Shown: positions 25,173-33,373 of the stretch, piece after piece
Position numbering within the stretch: position 1 is the first letter of the stretch
How the letters are laid out: each line of letters begins with the position of its first letter
NCBI GenBank assembly: GCA_024698705.1
Contig: JAILQX010000028.1
Span: forward strand, 1 to 64,000
Origin: Lachnospiraceae bacterium
GTDB lineage: Bacteria > Bacillota > Clostridia > Lachnospirales > Lachnospiraceae
DNA: 64,000 nt
Reading direction: 5' to 3'
Notes under the pieces: generated by a model
The model's input: only the letters and a program-made list of their open reading frames with translations
What the model was told of the DNA's origin: nothing
Database searches by the model: none
Made by a program: the position numbers and the translations under genes

Positions 25173-25258
25173 TAAATAGGGTGCGGCACTATATATTGAT
25201 GGGTTTACATAACCTTACCACAATATTTATGGCACCTTCCCAAAGAAAGGAACAAGTT

Positions 25259-25648
25259 ATGTTTAACTCGGGAGTCTACAGTTATATCAATGTTTTGGAT
25301 AAGGCGGCGGATGCTTCCTGGCTGAGGAATGAACTGATAAGCAACAATATTGCGAACCAGAATACGCCGGGCTACAAGCGTCGCGATGTTGATTTTGAGA
25401 GCCAGCTTACCGAAGCACTTAAGCACCAGAAGTACACATCCGTTGATGCAAAGGTAAAGAATGTTGATCTTTCCAAACTCGGAGGAAAGATTTACACCGA
25501 TTACGGCGGCTTCTCATACCGTATGGACGGCAATAATGTCGATCCGGAGCAGGAGCAGATCATGCTGGCGGGAAACCAGTTGAAATATCAGGGACTTATG
25601 AATTCGCTCACGGCGGAATTCAATAATCTGAAGGCAGTTATGAAATAA
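25259..25648 (+). CDS. flgB: Flagellar proximal rod protein FlgB
   Basis: Subunit of the flagellar rod, exported by the flagellar type III system. The 129 residues carry the family core WLRNELISNNIANQNTPGYK, an N-terminal rod/hook motif with the ANxxTPGYK signature. ATG 25259 is preferred over the in-frame ATG at 25181 because AAAGGAA lies 8 bp upstream and the length then fits FlgB (120-140). First gene of the operon. A 297-bp gap with three tandem 88-bp repeats separates it from flgC, which normally follows within a few bases. Confidence 0.95.
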   Translation: MFNSGVYSYINVLDKAADASWLRNELISNNIANQNTPGYKRRDVDFESQLTEALKHQKYTSVDAKVKNVDLSKLGGKIYTDYGGFSYRMDGNNVDPEQEQIMLAGNQLKYQGLMNSLTAEFNNLKAVMK

Positions 25649-25650
25649 AT

Positions 25651-25923
25651 TGTAGTTTCAGATTTTCTATGAAAATATGAAACTACGCAGGCCACGCCTT
25701 CGCGAAGTGAACCGATCATGGCGTGGCTCTCGATAATTTGTAGTTTCAGATTTTCTATGAAAATATGAAACTACGCAGGCCACGCCTTCACGAAGTGAAC
25801 TTATCATGGCGTGGCTCTCGATAATTTGTGGTATCAGATTTTCTATGAAAATATGAAACTACGAAGGCCACGCCTTCACGAAGTGAACTTATCATGGCGT
25901 GGCTCTCAATAACTTGTAGTATC
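25651..25923 (+). repeat. Three tandem 88-bp repeats, each with two hairpins, between flgB and flgC
   Basis: Units at 25651-25738, 25739-25826 and 25827-25914, then a 9-bp partial copy. Units 1 and 2 differ at 3 positions, units 2 and 3 at 5. In unit 1, GTAGTTTCA (25652-25660) pairs with TGAAACTAC (25678-25686), extended past one mismatch by ATTTTC with GAAAAT around a TAT loop. A second stem pairs GGCCACGCC (25690-25698) with GGCGTGGCT (25720-25728). No ORF crosses them, and there are no unique spacers, so this is not CRISPR. The array lies inside the operon and would be transcribed as a row of six hairpins. Confidence 0.95.
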
Positions 25924-25945
25924 GTGTTTTCCGGGAGGATAAACT

Positions 25946-26395
25946 ATGGGAATGTTTGATTCTTTTAATATCAATGCAAGCGGTCTCACGGCTCAGCGTT
26001 ATCGTATGGATGTCATAGCCGAGAATATCGCCAATGCCAATACCACCAGGACCGAAGACGGTTCCCCTTACAAGAGGAAGGTGGTCACGTTTGAAGAGAA
26101 AAACGGCAACAATGTGTCGTTTGATACTATTTTCGGAAGAGCAAGCTCGAGGTTCAAGGGACATGGTGTAAAGGTTTCGGGGACATTTGAGGATAATCAG
26201 AGCGAAGGCAATATGGTCTACGACCCGTCACATCCGGATGCCGATGAGAACGGATATGTCATTTATCCGAATGTTAACATCATAACCGAGATGACGAACC
26301 TCATAGATGCGTCAAGAACCTATGAAGCAAATGCGACCGCATTTGATGCGAGCAAGAAGATCGCACAGCAGGGGCTGACGATGGGACAGTCATGA
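25946..26395 (+). CDS. flgC: Flagellar proximal rod protein FlgC
   Basis: Rod subunit of 149 residues. The N-terminal FDSFNINASGLTAQRYRMDV and the IAENIANANTTRTEDGSPYKRK signature are typical, and the C-terminal NIITEMTNLIDASRTYEANAT-type helix assembles the rod coiled-coil. ATG 25946 follows a strong GGGAGGA box. It is followed by fliE after 25 bp. The start of transcription must cross the 88-bp repeat array, unless a processing event separates the message. Confidence 0.97.
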   Translation: MGMFDSFNINASGLTAQRYRMDVIAENIANANTTRTEDGSPYKRKVVTFEEKNGNNVSFDTIFGRASSRFKGHGVKVSGTFEDNQSEGNMVYDPSHPDADENGYVIYPNVNIITEMTNLIDASRTYEANATAFDASKKIAQQGLTMGQS

Positions 26396-26420
26396 TAAGA
26401 TCCGATAAACGGAGGGAATA

Positions 26421-26741
26421 ATGGATATTACGTCTTTATACAATATATCATCCGGGGCGGTCAAAAATGCTGTGGAGCATGCAAATGCAGGAGTGAAGCC
26501 CGTAGAAGAGAATAAGGATTTTGAGTCGATATTCAAGACCGCTCTCGACAATATCAATCAGACGAACGCGTATCTGTCGGATGCGGAAAATGAGGAACTC
26601 AAGCTCTCGATGGGACTTACGGACAATACGCATGATCTGACGATAGCATTGCAGAAAGCTTCGACAGCGCTGCAATATACGGTTGCGGTCAGGGACAGAT
26701 TGCTCGAGGCATACAAGGAACTCATGCAGATGCAGGTATAA
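26421..26741 (+). CDS. fliE: Flagellar hook-basal body protein FliE
   Basis: Joins the MS ring to the rod and is among the first substrates exported. The 106 residues end in the conserved block HDLTIALQKASTALQYTVAV, then RDRLLEAYKELMQMQV, which marks FliE. ATG 26421 has GGAGGG upstream. It lies between flgC and fliF, the order found across Firmicutes. Confidence 0.96.
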   Translation: MDITSLYNISSGAVKNAVEHANAGVKPVEENKDFESIFKTALDNINQTNAYLSDAENEELKLSMGLTDNTHDLTIALQKASTALQYTVAVRDRLLEAYKELMQMQV

Positions 26742-26771
26742 CATATGCTTTGTTAAGGGAGTAACAGAGTC

Positions 26772-28379
26772 ATGGTTGAAAGACTGAGACAGATTCCACA
26801 GAAGATCGTGGAATGGTGGAACAAATTTGAATCTAAACAAAAGACGATCATAGTTTCCGTGATAGCGGGGCTGGTGGTCGCATTTGCCATACTTGTAGCC
26901 GTACTCACAAGGCCGGTATATGAGACGCTCGTTATCTGCGAATCCACGAAGGAAGCGGCAGAGATTACGGAATTGCTTGAAAGCGCGGATCCTGCGATCG
27001 AGTACAAGACCAGCGATGACGGATACCAGATCAGCGTCCTTAAAAGCCAGGTCGCACAGGCGAACCTGTTGCTGGGAGCCAATAACATCCCGACGGCAAG
27101 CTATGATCTGAGCAATGTTACGAGCGGCGGCCTGTCAACGACTGAAAGCGACAAGCAGAGAAGTTACAAACTCTATCTGGAGAGTCAGATGGAGAAACAT
27201 ATAGAAGGCCTTGCCAATGTAAGAAATGCAACGGTACAACTCGATATTCCCACCAACGATGGCACATTGATTGCTAAGAATGAGCAGTCGAGCGCGGCGA
27301 TCATGATAGAACCTGAAGGAGAGTTTGATCAGGAGAATGCGGAGAATGTTGCAAAGTTCGTTAAGACGGCACTGGGCAATGAAAGCATCGCCAATATCAC
27401 GATCATCGACAATGAGGGCAACCTTTTATTTTCCGGCGATGAGGATTATTCGATAACCGGTTCGGCGACGGGACAGCAGGCTGTCAAGCAAAACGCTGAG
27501 GCTGTTGTACAGAACAGCATCAGAAAAGTTCTTCTCGGGACCAATGAATTTGATCTGATAGAAGTGTCCAGCAACCTGGAACTCGATTTCTCTGTAGTGG
27601 AAGAGACCGAACATCTCTATTACCCCGCAGATAATCAGAGCCAGGGCGTTTTGGGTTCTGAGGATATATACAGTTCCGAAGCCACGGGCGGCAATGCGGG
27701 AGTACCCGGTACCGATTCTAACGGTGAGGACGGAACGACTTATGTGATAGAGGATTCGGAGACTTCAAGTTCCACCGTTACGGAAGAATCCAGAAAATAC
27801 CTTCCGAACGAAAAGGTCACAAGCAAGACCATACCGGCCGGACTTATCAATTATGCCAATTCATCAGCTTCCATAGCTGCTATCAAGTATAAAACGCTCA
27901 AGGAAGAAGATGCCAAGGCTCAGGGGCTTTTGGACGGAGTGACATGGGATGAGTACAAGCTCGCAAACCAGACAAGGACAAAGGTCGACATAGATGAATC
28001 TCTTGTACGGCTTGTCGCAAATGCTTCAGGCATACCTGCGGAGTCGATAACGATAGTCGCATACGAGGAACCGCTCTTCATAGACAAAGAGACTTCGTCG
28101 TTCCGTGTAAGCGACATAATTCAGATAGTATTGATAATAGTGATACTTGCACTTCTTGCATTTGTCATAATCAGAGGCATGAAGACGGAACAGGTACAGG
28201 AAGTCGAAGAGGAACTTTCGGTGGAAGAACTGCTTCAGTCGGGACCTGAAACCGAACTCGAGACCATCGAGGTTGAAACCAAGTCCGAGACACGTAAGAT
28301 CGTCGAGAAGTTTGTGGATGAAAATCCCGAATCCGCTGCGGCATTGCTCAGAAACTGGCTGAATGAGGACTGGAGCTAA
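26772..28379 (+). CDS. fliF: Flagellar MS-ring protein FliF
   Basis: Forms the membrane MS ring, the base of the flagellum. The 535-residue protein has two membrane helices (about 24-47 and 449-470), with YscJ/FliF ring-building domains between them, including the QSDKQRSYKL-like region and a disordered Ser/Gly/Thr-rich loop near 290-330. The C-terminal cytoplasmic tail ends in PESAAALLRNWLNEDW, the FliG-binding helix. A GGGAG RBS lies before ATG 26772. A 122-bp spacer with GC-rich dyads follows, the longest after the 88-bp array in this part of the operon. Confidence 0.97.
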   Translation: MVERLRQIPQKIVEWWNKFESKQKTIIVSVIAGLVVAFAILVAVLTRPVYETLVICESTKEAAEITELLESADPAIEYKTSDDGYQISVLKSQVAQANLLLGANNIPTASYDLSNVTSGGLSTTESDKQRSYKLYLESQMEKHIEGLANVRNATVQLDIPTNDGTLIAKNEQSSAAIMIEPEGEFDQENAENVAKFVKTALGNESIANITIIDNEGNLLFSGDEDYSITGSATGQQAVKQNAEAVVQNSIRKVLLGTNEFDLIEVSSNLELDFSVVEETEHLYYPADNQSQGVLGSEDIYSSEATGGNAGVPGTDSNGEDGTTYVIEDSETSSSTVTEESRKYLPNEKVTSKTIPAGLINYANSSASIAAIKYKTLKEEDAKAQGLLDGVTWDEYKLANQTRTKVDIDESLVRLVANASGIPAESITIVAYEEPLFIDKETSSFRVSDIIQIVLIIVILALLAFVIIRGMKTEQVQEVEEELSVEELLQSGPETELETIEVETKSETRKIVEKFVDENPESAAALLRNWLNEDWS

Positions 28380-28501
28380 ACGGCTCCCGGTACGGACCGC
28401 AGGTTATCCGGTCACATTAAGATGACAGGCAGAGGATCTGTTGTTTGACGCCGGCGTATAGATCGGTCGTCTGAATAAATAAGAACCATGAGGGGACAAG
28501 C
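28380..28501 (+). other. Spacer between fliF and fliG with GC-rich dyads
   Basis: The perfect palindrome ACGCCGGCGT lies at 28448-28457, and GACCG with CGGTC can pair at 28395-28413. No convincing promoter or terminator is seen; the possible -10 TATAGA at 28457 lacks a well-placed -35. No ORF. Confidence 0.3.
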
Positions 28502-29521
28502 ATGTCTGGTAAAAATCAGGAAGAAGGGTTATCCGGATTACAGAAGGCAGCGGTGCTGCTGATCACATTGGGGCCCGAGAAATCCGCGACAATTTTTAAA
28601 CACCTCAAGGAAGAGGAGATAGAGGAACTCACACTGGAGATCGCCAATACAAGGAGTATCACTCCGAGTGTAAAGGACGAGGTCGTTGACGAGTTCTACA
28701 GAGTCTGCCTTGCACAGCAGTATATCGCGGAAGGCGGTATCGGCTATGCGAAAGAATTACTTGAAAAGGCACTCGGCAGCGAACAGGCAGTCGAGGTCAT
28801 CAGCAAACTTACCGCAAGCTTACAGGTTAAACCGTTTGAATTTGTCAGAAAAACAGAGCCTTCCCAGCTGCTCAACTTTATACAGGATGAGCATCCGCAG
28901 ACTATCGCTCTTATACTTTCATATCTTGCTCCGTCACAGGCGGCTGCGATCATCAGTGCATTACCGCCCGAGAGACAGCCTGACGTAGCCAAGAGAGTTG
29001 CCATGATGGACAGAACGAGTCCCGAGATCATCAAGGAGGTTGAGAAAATGCTCGAGAGCAAACTTGCCAGCCTTGTTAATCAGGATTACACGATCATCGG
29101 CGGTGTCGATCAGGTTGTTGAGATCCTCAATGCCGTTGACAGAGGTACAGAGAAACACATCATGGAGATCATGGAGATCGAAGAGCCCGAGCTTGCCGAC
29201 GATATCAGAAAGAAGATGTTCGTATTCGAGGATATCCTGCTTTTGGACGACAGGGCTATACAGCGTGTATTGCGTGATGTTGATAACAACGACCTCGCGC
29301 TTGCACTCAAGGGTACCAACGAAGAGGTTCAGAATGCGATATTCAACAACCTTTCAAAGCGTCTTGCGACCATGATCAAGGAAGATATGGAATTTATGGG
29401 TCCCGTTCGTATGAAGGATGTCGAAGAGGCTCAGCAGAAGATAGTAAATATCATCAGAAAACTGGAAGACAGTGCCGAAATTGTTATTTCAAGAGGCGGA
29501 GGCGACGAGATAATTGTCTAG
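28502..29521 (+). CDS. fliG: Flagellar motor switch protein FliG
   Basis: Rotor component that generates torque with MotA and couples to FliM. The 339 residues show the three-domain FliG fold: the N-terminal KAAVLLITLGPEKSATIFKHL that binds FliF, the middle EHPQTIALILSYL motif that binds FliM, and the C-terminal MFVFEDILLLDDRAIQRVLR charged helix, with the conserved acidic and basic residues facing MotA. ATG 28502 has GAGGGGA upstream. Its last 8 bases overlap the fliH start. Confidence 0.98.
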   Translation: MSGKNQEEGLSGLQKAAVLLITLGPEKSATIFKHLKEEEIEELTLEIANTRSITPSVKDEVVDEFYRVCLAQQYIAEGGIGYAKELLEKALGSEQAVEVISKLTASLQVKPFEFVRKTEPSQLLNFIQDEHPQTIALILSYLAPSQAAAIISALPPERQPDVAKRVAMMDRTSPEIIKEVEKMLESKLASLVNQDYTIIGGVDQVVEILNAVDRGTEKHIMEIMEIEEPELADDIRKKMFVFEDILLLDDRAIQRVLRDVDNNDLALALKGTNEEVQNAIFNNLSKRLATMIKEDMEFMGPVRMKDVEEAQQKIVNIIRKLEDSAEIVISRGGGDEIIV

Positions 29522-30431
29522 TAATCTGTTCAAAGCATACCATACAGTTAAAGAGACGAGCGTTCCGAGAGTCATTGACGGCAATGTGGCGGTTGAAGAG
29601 GTCATCGAAAGACTTAAGTTTACGGGGACCGATGACGATACCGGGACGGCAGATGATGATATCATTGAAAATGATGCATTTGAAGGCGAAGCCCAAGGCT
29701 TTTTTGACGGACTGGATGCGGAATCCATCGACGCGCTTCTCGGTGACGGCGGAGATCCTGAGGCCACAAACATAATCAAGGCAAAGGTTACGGCTGATGC
29801 GGAGGCTATGAAGGAAAAGGCCATACATGATGTCGAGGAGATGCGCAAGCAGATGATGGAAGAGGCTCAGGCCGATGTTGCCATGATGAAAAATGAAGCA
29901 GCAGTGGAACTCGACAGAGAACGGGCCATGACGCTTGAGATAGCTAAGAATGAAGGGTATCAGCTTGGTATGGAACAGGCCAAGCTCGAGATGGACAGGA
30001 TGAAGAACGACCTTCAGAAGCAGCGCAAGCAATGGGAAGAGGAATATGAGGATAAACTCTACGACCTTGAGCCTCAGTTCGTGAGACATATAACCAATAT
30101 CTATGAGAAGATATTTCAGATAGAACTCTCGGACAAGAAAGAGATCGTAATGAATGTCCTTCACAATGCGATGCAGAAGATCGAAGGAACGAAGAATTAT
30201 ATCATACACGTCAGCAGGGATGACTATTCACTGGTGAATGAACACAAGAACGAACTTGTAGATGCCGCCATGGCGGCGGATGTCATCATAGATGTCGTCG
30301 AGGATATGACGATGAAGCACGGCGACTGCATGATAGAAACAGCCAACGGAATATTTGACTGCGGTATAGATACACAGCTGACGGCGATCAAGAGACGTCT
30401 CACATTGCTGTCCTATGACGGAAGAGACTGA
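29514..30431 (+). CDS. fliH: Flagellar export apparatus regulator FliH
   Basis: Cytoplasmic stator of the export ATPase FliI. It is 305 residues with low overall conservation. A long coiled-coil (about 85-185) rich in E, K, M and Q is followed by the C-terminal FliH/HrpE domain with FVRHITNIYEKIFQI and a glycine-containing DCMIETANGIFDCGID end that matches the family. The TTG start at 29514 overlaps fliG by 8 bases, with GGAGG 11 bp upstream, so translation is likely coupled. fliI follows after 88 bp. Confidence 0.88.
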   Translation: MSSNLFKAYHTVKETSVPRVIDGNVAVEEVIERLKFTGTDDDTGTADDDIIENDAFEGEAQGFFDGLDAESIDALLGDGGDPEATNIIKAKVTADAEAMKEKAIHDVEEMRKQMMEEAQADVAMMKNEAAVELDRERAMTLEIAKNEGYQLGMEQAKLEMDRMKNDLQKQRKQWEEEYEDKLYDLEPQFVRHITNIYEKIFQIELSDKKEIVMNVLHNAMQKIEGTKNYIIHVSRDDYSLVNEHKNELVDAAMAADVIIDVVEDMTMKHGDCMIETANGIFDCGIDTQLTAIKRRLTLLSYDGRD

Positions 30432-30519
30432 CGGACTCGGATGTTGGCAAAGGCTGTGCGGCGAGAAACTTAAACAATGCGGCCGTACGGTTTAAATATA
30501 TAAAGGAGAGTGAAAGGGC

Positions 30520-31845
30520 TTGGATGCAGGCAGAGTGAATTTTGAAAAATACATTAAGGTTGCAGAAGAGTCTTTTTTTACCAGAAAGGGTAAGATCGTC
30601 AATGTTGTCGGTCTTACAATAGAATCCATGGGACCCGATGCCAAGCTCGGTGATGTTTGTTACATCTATCCCGAGGACGCGGCGGCAAGGCCGATCATGG
30701 CAGAGGTAGTGGGATTCAAGGAGAGAAAGACACAGCTCATGCCTTATGATATCGTAGACGGCATAGGCATAGGCAATATAGTCGTTAACACCGACAAGCC
30801 GCTTACCGTTATGGTAAGTGACGATCTGCTAGGCAAGACGCTGGACGGACTCGGGAGACCGACTGACGGCACGCAGATACTTGACGGTAAGGCTTATTCG
30901 GTCGAGGCACCGCCTCCGGATCCGATGAGCAGAAAGATCATAGATGAAGTCTTAAGCTTGGGTGTTAAAGCCGTGGACGGACTCCTTACGATAGGCAAGG
31001 GACAGCGTATCGGTATATTTGCCGGTTCAGGTGTCGGAAAATCCACTTTGATGGGTATGTTCGCCCGCAATACCAAGGCGGACATCAATGTCATCGCATT
31101 GATCGGTGAGCGAGGCAGAGAGGTAAGGGAATTCATAGAGCGTGACCTCGGAGAAGAGGGTATGAAGCGTTCCGTAGTTGTTGTGGCAACCTCTGATAAG
31201 CCTGCGCTTGAACGTAACAAGGCAGCAAAGACCGCCACAGCCATAGCTGAGTATTTCAGAGACCAGGGCAAGGATGTGCTCCTTATGATGGACTCATTGA
31301 CACGTTTCTCAATGGCCCAGAGAGAGATAGGGCTCGCAGGCGGCGAACCGCCGGTATCACGCGGATATCCGCCGAGCGTTTATTCGGAAATGCCGAAACT
31401 GCTCGAGAGAGCGGGCTGCAGCGACAAGGGTTCCATTACCGGTCTTTACACAGTCCTTGTAGACGGTGATGATTTCAACGAACCCATCACCGATACCGCA
31501 AGATCCATACTTGACGGCCATATCATGCTCAACAGAAGACTTGCGCATAAGAATCATTATCCTGCCATAGACGTATTGCAGTCCATCAGCCGTTGCATGA
31601 GCCAGATAGTTGATAAGGATCATAAGAAATATGCCGGAAGGCTCAAGAATGTCCTTGCGACCTACAGTGAGAGCGAAGATCTGATAAATATCGGCGCATA
31701 CAAGCGCGGAAGCAACAAGAATATAGACTACGCTATAGATAAGATAGATGATGTCAACAGTTTTCTCATGCAGGATACCGATGAGAAATTTGATTATGAA
31801 GACAGTCTGGGGCAGATGCGTGCATTATTTCCCGAAGAGGTCTGA
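30520..31845 (+). CDS. fliI: Flagellum-specific export ATPase FliI
   Basis: Hexameric ATPase related to F1-beta that energises export by the flagellar type III system. The 441-residue chain has Walker A GSGVGKST near 168-175, LIGERGREVREFIE (catalytic Glu), and Walker B VLLMMDSLTRF. The TTG start at 30520 gives DAGRVNFEKYIKVAEE; AGGAG lies 11 bp upstream, and no ATG in this frame fits. It begins after an 88-bp spacer and ends 3 bp before fliJ. Confidence 0.97.
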   Translation: MDAGRVNFEKYIKVAEESFFTRKGKIVNVVGLTIESMGPDAKLGDVCYIYPEDAAARPIMAEVVGFKERKTQLMPYDIVDGIGIGNIVVNTDKPLTVMVSDDLLGKTLDGLGRPTDGTQILDGKAYSVEAPPPDPMSRKIIDEVLSLGVKAVDGLLTIGKGQRIGIFAGSGVGKSTLMGMFARNTKADINVIALIGERGREVREFIERDLGEEGMKRSVVVVATSDKPALERNKAAKTATAIAEYFRDQGKDVLLMMDSLTRFSMAQREIGLAGGEPPVSRGYPPSVYSEMPKLLERAGCSDKGSITGLYTVLVDGDDFNEPITDTARSILDGHIMLNRRLAHKNHYPAIDVLQSISRCMSQIVDKDHKKYAGRLKNVLATYSESEDLINIGAYKRGSNKNIDYAIDKIDDVNSFLMQDTDEKFDYEDSLGQMRALFPEEV

Positions 31846-31848
31846 TAA

Positions 31849-32337
31849 ATGGCTGTATTTAAGTATAGATTACAAAATGTCCTGGATATAAAATTCAGAC
31901 TTGAGGACCAGGCAAAGGCTGCATTTGCCACAGCCATGGCCAGGCAAAATGAAGAAGAGGAAAAACTGGCGGCTCTCGTAAGACGTAAGGAAGGATATGA
32001 AGAAGCCGGCAGGAAGATGCGCGAGGATGTGCTCAACATGACCGACATGCGGGACAATGACCGCGCCATCGACATCATAAAGGATCGTATAGAGAAGCAG
32101 ACCGCAGAGCTCGACAAGGCAAAGGCTCAGGTCGATATAGCCAGAAGAAATCTCAACGATGCGATGCAGGAAAGAAAGATCCACGAGAAGCTCAAGGAGA
32201 ACAATTTCGAGAAATTCATGCAGGAAGTCAATGCAACGGAGAGCAGGGAAGTGGACGAGCTTGTCAGCTATACATACGGTGAACGTATAAAGAAGGCAGG
32301 CGAAGAAGATACGGACAAGAGGAACGATAATGGCTAA
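31849..32337 (+). CDS. fliJ: Flagellar export chaperone FliJ
   Basis: Central stalk-like coiled-coil protein of the export ATPase. The 162 residues begin FKYRLQNVLDIKFRLEDQAK, the typical FliJ N-terminus, and are almost wholly alpha-helical with heptads rich in E, K, R and A. ATG 31849 lies 4 bp after the fliI stop codon. The 3' end overlaps the next gene by 8 bases. Confidence 0.93.
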   Translation: MAVFKYRLQNVLDIKFRLEDQAKAAFATAMARQNEEEEKLAALVRRKEGYEEAGRKMREDVLNMTDMRDNDRAIDIIKDRIEKQTAELDKAKAQVDIARRNLNDAMQERKIHEKLKENNFEKFMQEVNATESREVDELVSYTYGERIKKAGEEDTDKRNDNG

Positions 32338-33199
32338 AGCTAACGAAGATCCCGAAGTTGCGAAGCTCAGAGAAGAGCAGAAGCGGTTTAAAGAGGATCA
32401 GAAGAAGGAAAAGAAAGAACAGAAAAACAGAAAAAAAGAAGCCAAGAAAAAGGCCAAGGAACTCGCTGACGAAGAAGCCAGGATAATGGATGACGAAGGC
32501 GGCGGTTTTCCTGTGTTCATAACCACGGTGTTCATCATCCTTGTGTGGGTCGCCATTCTCTGTGCACTCATCAAGCTTGATGTCGGAGGCTTCGGTTCGG
32601 GTGTTCTCGCCCCCGTCCTCAAAAACGTTCCGGTTGTCAACAAGATCCTGCCGGACACTTCGGTCGCAAGTGACAATGATGTTGATGTTTCGGGATATGA
32701 TTCACTCAAGGATGCAGTTACCGAGGTCAACGATCTGAAGGCACAGGTGGACAGCCTCAATGAAGCCAACGAACGTAAGGACCAGCAGATAGCTCAGCAG
32801 GCGGAAGAGATCGAGAGACTCAGGACATTTGAGGAAAAACAGGTTGAGTTCGAGAGGATAAAGACCGAATTTTACAATGAAGTCGTATATTCGGACAAGG
32901 GCCCCGGCGCCGAAGAGTATGCAAAATATTACGAAAAAATGGATCCGGCTACGGCCGAGACATTATATAAGCAGGTCATCATCCGCGAACAGGAGGATGC
33001 ACAGATAAAGGATTATGCAAAGGCTTATTCCGAGATGAAGCCAAAGGAAGCCGCAGAGATATTTGAACAGATGACGGATAATCTGGAACTGGTCGCAAAG
33101 ATACTCCGGCAGATGGAGGCCGACGAACGCGGAAAGATATTGGGAGTGATGGATGAAGAGGTGGCTGCAAAGCTTACCAAGATCATGGATCCCGACTGA
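32330..33199 (+). CDS. MotE-like (YlxF) flagellar membrane protein
   Basis: A 289-residue bitopic protein: a highly charged cytoplasmic N-terminus (EEQKRFKEDQKKEKKEQKN...), one membrane segment near 62-84 (FPVFITTVFIILVWVAILCALI), an outer coiled-coil (about 130-185), and a C-terminal MgtE-N-like region with repeats such as YYEKMDPATAETLY and ILRQMEADERGKIL. That is the architecture of B. subtilis YlxF, found at the same place between fliJ and fliK, and of MotE chaperones. It may stabilise or position the flagellar motor or stator. The N-terminal basic stretch is longer than usual. Confidence 0.78.
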   Translation: MAKANEDPEVAKLREEQKRFKEDQKKEKKEQKNRKKEAKKKAKELADEEARIMDDEGGGFPVFITTVFIILVWVAILCALIKLDVGGFGSGVLAPVLKNVPVVNKILPDTSVASDNDVDVSGYDSLKDAVTEVNDLKAQVDSLNEANERKDQQIAQQAEEIERLRTFEEKQVEFERIKTEFYNEVVYSDKGPGAEEYAKYYEKMDPATAETLYKQVIIREQEDAQIKDYAKAYSEMKPKEAAEIFEQMTDNLELVAKILRQMEADERGKILGVMDEEVAAKLTKIMDPD

Positions 33200-33255
33200 T
33201 GTCATACGCCGTTCGGAGTAATGTCTGACAAAGATGATTATTTGCGAAAATGCAC

Positions 33256-33283
33256 TAATGTTTTTCATGATCCGCACCGATAT
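33256..33283 (+). promoter_or_regulatory. Sigma-D-like promoter upstream of fliK
   Basis: TAAT at 33256-33259, a 16-bp spacer and ACCGATAT at 33276-33283: 3 of 4 and 7 of 8 matches to sigma-D consensus. It is 91 bp before the fliK ATG and 15 bp before a strong hairpin. It could boost hook-completion genes late, but it is only a pattern match. Confidence 0.35.
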
Positions 33284-33297
33284 ATTTATTGTAAATC

Positions 33298-33329
33298 AAG
33301 GAGGATTTGCTGACAGGTAAATCCTCCTT
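33298..33329 (+). terminator. Hairpin with buried Shine-Dalgarno, possible attenuator before fliK
   Basis: AAGGAGGATTT (33298-33308) pairs with AAATCCTCCTT (33319-33329), an 11-bp perfect stem around a 10-nt loop, followed by a poor U-tract (TGCGTTTTGTT). It could partly terminate or protect the upstream message. It buries a consensus ribosome-binding sequence that has no start codon behind it (fliK has its own GAGGAGG further down). Confidence 0.5.
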
Positions 33330-33373
33330 TGCGTTTTGTTACGCAGGATAAGATATCAGAGAGGAGGCAGTAA

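Noticed and set aside
25651-25923. Direct repeats as a CRISPR array
   Set aside because: The units are contiguous 88-bp copies with no unique spacers, and no cas genes are near.
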